Part shown: positions 6,572 to 9,928 of the stretch, piece by piece
How positions within the stretch are numbered: the stretch's first letter is position 1
Layout of the letters: each line of letters starts with the position of its first letter
Assembly (NCBI GenBank): GCA_042408595.1
Contig: JBHOQX010000132.1
Span: 1-9,928 of the forward strand
From: JBHOQX01 sp042408595
Lineage (GTDB): Bacteria > Chloroflexota > Chloroflexia > Chloroflexales > Roseiflexaceae
Reading direction: 5' to 3'
Length of the DNA stretch: 9,928 bases
The notes under the pieces: model-generated
The model's database searches: none
Seen by the model: only the letters and a program-made list of their open reading frames with translations
What the model was told of the DNA's origin: nothing
Made by a program: the position numbers and the translations under genes

Positions 6572-7039
6572 TCAGTTCGAGCGATTCTGCGGCGGCAAGC
6601 GGCGATTATACTGCGCCTTGCACCACCCCAGCGCCACACCGGCGGCGATCGCCCCGGTCAACAGCAGCAGGCCGTAGCCGTGCAGTGCGAGCCAGGCCAG
6701 CCCCCCGCCGAGGAGCAGGAGGATCCACAGCAGCGCCAGTGCGCTGAGCACGCTTGTCACAACCGGCGCGCCGACGCGGACCAGGCGCGCTTCCCATTCT
6801 GCCATGTGGCCCGCGCCGCGGCGCCCTTGTTGCATCGCCCGGACCGCCGCGGCGAGCACCTGCGGGCTCGCATCGCTCGTCCACCTGAAGCCCAGATCGG
6901 TGAACACGCGACCGATGCCAAGAAACAGCGATCCGATGGCGATGAATAATGCGCCCATCGTCGACACGGCGCCCGAACACCGACCGCCACGCCCGAGCGG
7001 CCCGGCCGCCGGCGAACTGTTGATCTGATGCTGTCGCAT
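6572..7039 (-). CDS. Small membrane protein of unknown function within the COR operon
   Basis: About 155 residues. An N-terminal Gly/Ser-rich stretch leads into a first hydrophobic helix (GALFIAIGSLFLGIGRVF). Next is an approximately 40-residue polar part with a charged AVRAMQQGRRG-type helix, then two adjacent helices (VLSALALLWILLLLGGGLAWLAL and GLLLLTGAIAAGVALGW) and a basic tail, CKAQYNRRLPPQNRSN. No family recognised. The start is uncertain. The frame extends to GTG 7057; ATG 7039 has GGGGGA 6 nt upstream and is preferred; ATG 6958, directly before the first helix, lacks a ribosome binding site. The stop lies 20 nt before bchY, so it is almost certainly co-transcribed with the COR genes. 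A role in anchoring or assembling COR at the membrane is an inference from position only. Confidence 0.75.
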   Translation of the reverse strand: MRQHQINSSPAAGPLGRGGRCSGAVSTMGALFIAIGSLFLGIGRVFTDLGFRWTSDASPQVLAAAVRAMQQGRRGAGHMAEWEARLVRVGAPVVTSVLSALALLWILLLLGGGLAWLALHGYGLLLLTGAIAAGVALGWCKAQYNRRLPPQNRSN

Positions 7040-7134
7040 GCCGCATCCCCCATGCACCCGATGTGCCTACCGCATCAGCAGCGCCCAACAGAGCGTTCCA
7101 CCCCACGACCAGCCATGGACGCGAACCTGAGATC

Positions 7135-7947
7135 TTAAGCGCCGTAGCTGAAGCGGCTGATCTCGACACCGCTAGCATCATACAGCGTGGCCGTATCGCC
7201 AGTGTTGTTCCAGACCGACCGGCGGTAGCCCCAGTACAGGTTGGCGGCGTCGTCCACGCCGCTCAGGCTCCACAACCGCACCTCCGCGCCGGGCGCGAGC
7301 GTGAAAGCCGGGAAGACATAGGTGTGCCTGGCCCCCTCGTCCTCCAGCCGCCAGCCTGTCAGGTCGACCGGTGTGCTGCCACGGTTAACGATCCGCACAT
7401 ACTCCCCCTCCCAACTGCCGCTGGCGGGGTCATACTCGATATGGGCGATCGCTACTTCCGCCAGGGCACTCACCCCAGCGGGGGCGAACGCCTGGTGCCC
7501 TTCAGCCTCAGCTCTCGCCGCGATGGGCACGTGGCCTGCTTCCTGCGCCTGCTGCGTGAGCATGCCGCGGCTTTCCGGGGCGGCTGGACCCGACTGCCCG
7601 CTGAACGACGCCGGCGTGTCCGGTGCGGCGGGCGGCGGCGCCTCGCCCTGTGGAACCTGACGCAACGCGCCCGCCGCGCCCTCGAACACGGTGGTTGTTC
7701 CCGGCGGCGAGGCGCCGAGCGGGCCGGCGGGCGTCTCGCCGACGACCGGCGGGCGCGTCTCCAGTTCACCTGGGGCGGCCGCTGCTGCCACAAACGGGTT
7801 GTAGCGGGCATACGGGTGCGAGGCGTGCCGGTCGGTCAGCACGAACAGCACGACCAGCCCGATCACCACCGCGGCGAGCGGGATGAAACAGAGAACATAG
7901 GCCGATGCCGGGATCGGCTGCGTCGCCTGAAGTACAGTCAGTAACAC
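7135..7947 (-). CDS. Membrane-anchored lamin tail domain (LTD) protein
   Basis: 270 residues in three parts. An N-terminal hydrophobic helix (about 13-37, YVLCFIPLAAVVIGLVVLFVL) is followed by a short basic segment. A long Pro/Ala/Gly-rich, probably disordered linker spans about 45-165. A C-terminal beta-rich domain (about 166-270) has the features of the lamin tail domain: an I-x-Y-D-P start, EYVRIVNRGSTPVDLTGWRLEDEGARHTY, FTLAPGAEVRLWS, and a closing NNTGDTATLYDASG. LTDs are immunoglobulin-like folds, often on secreted or surface proteins. With its signal anchor, the domain should lie outside the cytoplasm. The start is GTG 7947 with AGGGAG close upstream (a tight 3-nt spacing). It stands between bchX and the small membrane protein on the same strand. 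Link to pigment synthesis is by position only; domain call is firm by eye but not searched. Confidence 0.85.
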   Translation of the reverse strand: MLLTVLQATQPIPASAYVLCFIPLAAVVIGLVVLFVLTDRHASHPYARYNPFVAAAAAPGELETRPPVVGETPAGPLGASPPGTTTVFEGAAGALRQVPQGEAPPPAAPDTPASFSGQSGPAAPESRGMLTQQAQEAGHVPIAARAEAEGHQAFAPAGVSALAEVAIAHIEYDPASGSWEGEYVRIVNRGSTPVDLTGWRLEDEGARHTYVFPAFTLAPGAEVRLWSLSGVDDAANLYWGYRRSVWNNTGDTATLYDASGVEISRFSYGA

Positions 7948-7966
7948 GGCGGCTCCCTTCTAGTCC

Positions 7967-7987
7967 GGACGGAGGACGAAAGACGAA
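7967..7987. repeat. Intergenic heptanucleotide array (GGACGGA, GGACGAA, AGACGAA)
   Basis: Three 7-bp units in exact tandem, just upstream of the lamin-tail gene in the 212-nt bchX spacer. The preceding palindrome GTCCGGAC (7963-7970) overlaps the first unit. The unit family matches those at 376-410 and 3550-3577. Apart from the array I see no clear promoter, terminator or small gene in 7948-8159. Confidence 0.8.
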
Positions 7988-8159
7988 CGCCAGCTTTCCT
8001 CGCGGGCGGGCGCTGTCGCCGTCGGGAACACCGGCCCGCGCTCCTCGTCAAACGCCCTCGTCCTGACGGCATGACAGCTCGAGACGAACGGCCAACACTC
8101 CTGGGATGGGCGCCTGCGTGGTCGGGCCGCCGGCCTTGATCCTGCGTCGCCTTCGCGTC

Positions 8160-9338
8160 CTAACGGTATGACGGCGCGTCTGCGTGGCGTAGATCGACAT
8201 AACTAAACGACTGTCCCGAACGTCGCAGAGCGGAGAGGAAGGCCAGCTTGCTGTCAAGGTCTTCGTCGGCGCCGAGGCGCAGCTCGACCGCGCCGGACGT
8301 GACCGTGATCCCGTCCTTGTCGCTCCGGTCCAGGTCGGTGACGTGCAGGCCGATCGCCTCGATCAGCTTCTGGACCTTGAGCAGCACCGGGTCGCGCGTC
8401 TGCACCTGCGGGATCACCGGCGTGAGGCTGAGCACCGGCAGCGCCGGCCCCTGTGCCGCCCCGCCAAACAGTTCCCCCGCGGTCGCCGGCGTGGGTTGCC
8501 CGTCCGGCTCCGCCGCGCCGAAGACCCGCAGGAACGCATGGTACTCCAGCGGCTGGTAATCGTCGCATGGCTGGATCTCGCGCCGGGCGATCCGGCCGGC
8601 GAGGTCGGCGAAGATCGCATCGAACTGCGGGTCTTCCAGCGCCAGCTTGCAGGCGTCGGCCAGCTCGCGCACGGTGCGGCTGAGCGGCACGCGGGCCAAG
8701 ATCGGTAGGCCGACGGCGTGGGCGTAGGTATCGGCGGTATCGCTGCCATCGTCGCGGTTGACCACCAGCCCAAGCACCTGCGTCGTGCCGCCCATCGAGC
8801 GGAAGTACTGCGCCGCCTTGGCGATGTTGTTCGCGGCATAGAGCGACTGGCGGTCGTGCCCGACGACGATGATCACCTGCTCGGCGAGCGAGCGCGCCAG
8901 CGGCGTGGCGAACCCGCCGCAGACCACGTCGCCGAGGAAGTCCATCACGACGAAATCCAGGTTCCACTTCGCCAGGCCCAGGCTTTCGAGCGTCTTGAAG
9001 CCGGATGAGATGCCCTGCCCGCCGCAGCCGCGCCCGACTTCCGGGCCGCCGAGTTCGCAGCCGTAGATCGGCACGCCGGGCCGCAGCTCGCTGCGGAAGA
9101 TCACATCGCTGATGCTGAGTTGATCTTCCTTGCCGGCCTCTTTGAACCGCCGCCACTGCTCGCCGAGCGTCGGCAGCGAGTAGCCGCCGAAGATCGTGTT
9201 ACAGGAGTCGTGCTTCGGGTCGCAGCCGAGCTGCAGCACGCGGAAGCCGTCGAGCGTCAGCCGGGCGGTCAGGTTCGAGGTGAAAAAGCTCTTGCCCATT
9301 CCGCCCTTGCCGTAGATTGCCAGCATGCGTGGCGCCAT
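8160..9338 (-). CDS. bchX: Chlorophyllide a oxidoreductase (COR) iron protein BchX with C-terminal extension
   Basis: BchX is the NifH-like homodimeric ATPase that passes electrons from a bridging [4Fe-4S] cluster to BchYZ. Visible are the P-loop GKGGMGKS (residues 10-17), CDPKHDSCNTIFGG, ELGGPEVGRGCGGQGI with cluster Cys 105, and DFLGDVVCGGF with cluster Cys 140. ELGGPEVGRGC and the CGGF context identify BchX rather than BchL. Length is 392 aa, against about 333 in purple bacteria: after the core (to about 275) there is a Pro/Ala linker and then an approximately 75-residue tail resembling the end of FtsQ/DivIB (see finding). ATG 9338 is chosen for its GGGGGGA ribosome binding site; the frame continues to 9395, but those 19 residues are unlike a Fe-protein start. 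It lies 84 nt behind bchC. Confidence 0.94.
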   Translation of the reverse strand: MAPRMLAIYGKGGMGKSFFTSNLTARLTLDGFRVLQLGCDPKHDSCNTIFGGYSLPTLGEQWRRFKEAGKEDQLSISDVIFRSELRPGVPIYGCELGGPEVGRGCGGQGISSGFKTLESLGLAKWNLDFVVMDFLGDVVCGGFATPLARSLAEQVIIVVGHDRQSLYAANNIAKAAQYFRSMGGTTQVLGLVVNRDDGSDTADTYAHAVGLPILARVPLSRTVRELADACKLALEDPQFDAIFADLAGRIARREIQPCDDYQPLEYHAFLRVFGAAEPDGQPTPATAGELFGGAAQGPALPVLSLTPVIPQVQTRDPVLLKVQKLIEAIGLHVTDLDRSDKDGITVTSGAVELRLGADEDLDSKLAFLSALRRSGQSFSYVDLRHADAPSYR

Positions 9339-9422
9339 GGATCCCCCCACAGGGAAGCTCTGGGTGTGGCGTGTTGCGTGGCGAATGTCCAGCACTTCCC
9401 GTTTCAGACGGCCACTCAGAAT

Positions 9423-9828
9423 TCAAGCCTCCCACTCCAGCACGAGCTTCAGACACTCCGGATCGTGCAGCGCGGTCTCATAGGCCTCGGCCACGCGCCG
9501 GACAGGCATGGCATGCGTCAGCAGCCCGGCCACGTCGAGCGCGCCGGTGGCGATCAGGTCGCGGCAGCGCAGCAGGTCGCCCGGGGCCCACTCGCGCGCG
9601 GCCAGCAGCTGGGCCTGCGTGAAGAACAGCGGCATGTACGGCAGCCGCAGCTCGTCGTAGTAGCCCAGCAACAGAATCGTTCCGCCGTCCGCCAGCAGCG
9701 GCAGGGCCGCAGCCAGCGCCGGCATGGAGCCGGTCGCCTCGATGATCGCTGCGACCGGCCCGCCGAGGTGCTCCACCGTCGGCGCCTCGCCCAGCCGTAG
9801 GTCGGCCTGCGCCCGCGCCAGACGGCTC
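9423..9828 (-). CDS. bchC: 3-hydroxyethyl bacteriochlorophyllide a dehydrogenase BchC, C-terminal part
   Basis: BchC is a zinc-free MDR-type dehydrogenase that oxidises the C3 1-hydroxyethyl group of bacteriochlorophyllide to acetyl, the step after COR and hydration. Conserved C-terminal signatures are IIEATGS, ADGGTILLLGYYDE, AREWAPGDLL, LIATGALDVAGLLTHAMPV and AYETALHDPECLKLVLEW, which agree well with purple-bacterial BchC. About 135 residues remain, against roughly 315 for the whole protein. The frame stays BchC-like up to about 9828 (SRLARAQADLRLGEAPT). At 9829 the sequence turns into an inverted copy of 9603-9702, and the frame meets TGA at 9909-9911. The internal GTG at 9776 is not a plausible start. 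The gene is cut here by the inverted repeat, probably an artefact. It leads bchX as in the classical bchCXYZ order. Confidence 0.9.
9603..9702 (+). repeat. Left arm of a perfect 100-bp inverted repeat (inside bchC)
   Basis: This stretch of bchC is the exact reverse complement of 9829-9928. Identity ends at 9702/9829: the next bases inward (9703 A, 9828 C) do not pair. The spacer is 126 bp of normal bchC sequence. Confidence 0.95.
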
Positions 9829-9928
9829 GCCGCTGCTGGCGGACGGCGGAACGATTCTGTTGCTGGGCTACTACGACGAGCTGCGGCTGCCGTACATGCC
9901 GCTGTTCTTCACGCAGGCCCAGCTGCTG
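9829..9928 (-). repeat. Right arm of the 100-bp inverted repeat, reaching the window end
   Basis: Read on the plus strand this encodes ADGGTILLLGYYDELRLPY, the same BchC residues that the left arm encodes on the minus strand. The match runs without a difference to the last base, so its true length is unknown. It replaces the expected upstream part of bchC. Confidence 0.95.

Noticed and set aside
5400..6677. Long plus-strand open frame opposite bchY
   Set aside because: Antisense shadow of BchY; no domain or ribosome binding site.
7063..7944. Plus-strand open frame opposite the lamin-tail gene
   Set aside because: Low-complexity Arg-rich translation; the minus strand gives an anchor plus LTD fold.
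8048..8257. Small minus-strand open frame overlapping the 3' end of bchX
   Set aside because: Arg-rich, no ribosome binding site, and mostly a frame-shifted reading of bchX and its spacer.
3621..9338. Reading the three nitrogenase-like genes as bchL, bchN and bchB (protochlorophyllide reductase)
   Set aside because: ELGGPEVGRGC and DVVCGGF in the Fe protein, QSMCPAFGSLR and HFYGAR in the second subunit, and APIGC plus HENLTPATMTEQEVGG in the third are COR (BchX/Y/Z) signatures. The Cys spacing and adjacent bchC agree.
9829..9928. A second, plus-strand copy of bchC
   Set aside because: Identity to 9603-9702 is perfect and starts abruptly in mid-domain, which points to a foldback duplicate rather than a second gene.

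Overview
The window is GC-rich DNA carrying part of a bacteriochlorophyll a biosynthesis cluster. It most likely comes from a filamentous anoxygenic phototroph of the Chloroflexota (Chloroflexales, Roseiflexus/Kouleothrix-like). This rests on the style of the Bch proteins (BchX with the CDPKHDSCNTIFGG loop, a short BchY), the gene mix, and heptanucleotide tandem repeats of the kind I associate with Chloroflexi intergenic DNA. The lineage call is inference. No rRNA, tRNA, CRISPR array or intact insertion sequence was seen.

Left part, plus strand (1-3460): the 3' end of bchD (Mg-chelatase subunit: proline/acidic linker plus VWA domain with a complete MIDAS), then a 141-aa protein whose N-terminus resembles the leader of IS1634-type transposases, then a geranylgeranyl-reductase-family flavoprotein (possibly BchP). 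After an AT-rich patch that may hold a promoter comes a four-helix membrane protein of unknown function. A strong GC-rich hairpin (3487-3514) separates this strand from the convergent minus-strand operon.

Right part, minus strand, read from right to left: bchC (3' part) - bchX - an anchored lamin-tail-domain protein - a small membrane protein - bchY - bchZ. BchX, BchY and BchZ form chlorophyllide a oxidoreductase (COR). COR is the nitrogenase-like enzyme that reduces the C7=C8 bond of chlorophyllide a. BchC then oxidises the C3 hydroxyethyl group to acetyl. The order C-X-Y-Z matches the classical purple-bacterial bchCXYZ operon, except that two membrane-associated genes of unknown role sit between X and Y. 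The Y and Z subunits carry the expected cluster-ligand cysteines (Y: C25, C50, C108; Z: C37). They must not be mistaken for the related BchN/BchB of protochlorophyllide reductase.

Most worth a second look: (1) BchX has an approximately 75-residue C-terminal tail that looks like the end of the cell-division protein FtsQ/DivIB. (2) The COR operon is split by a membrane-anchored lamin-tail protein and a small membrane protein. (3) Heptanucleotide tandem arrays lie between genes and also, in frame, inside bchD and bchZ. (4) The last 100 bases are an exact reverse complement of 9603-9702, which breaks bchC; this is probably a foldback or assembly artefact at a contig end.
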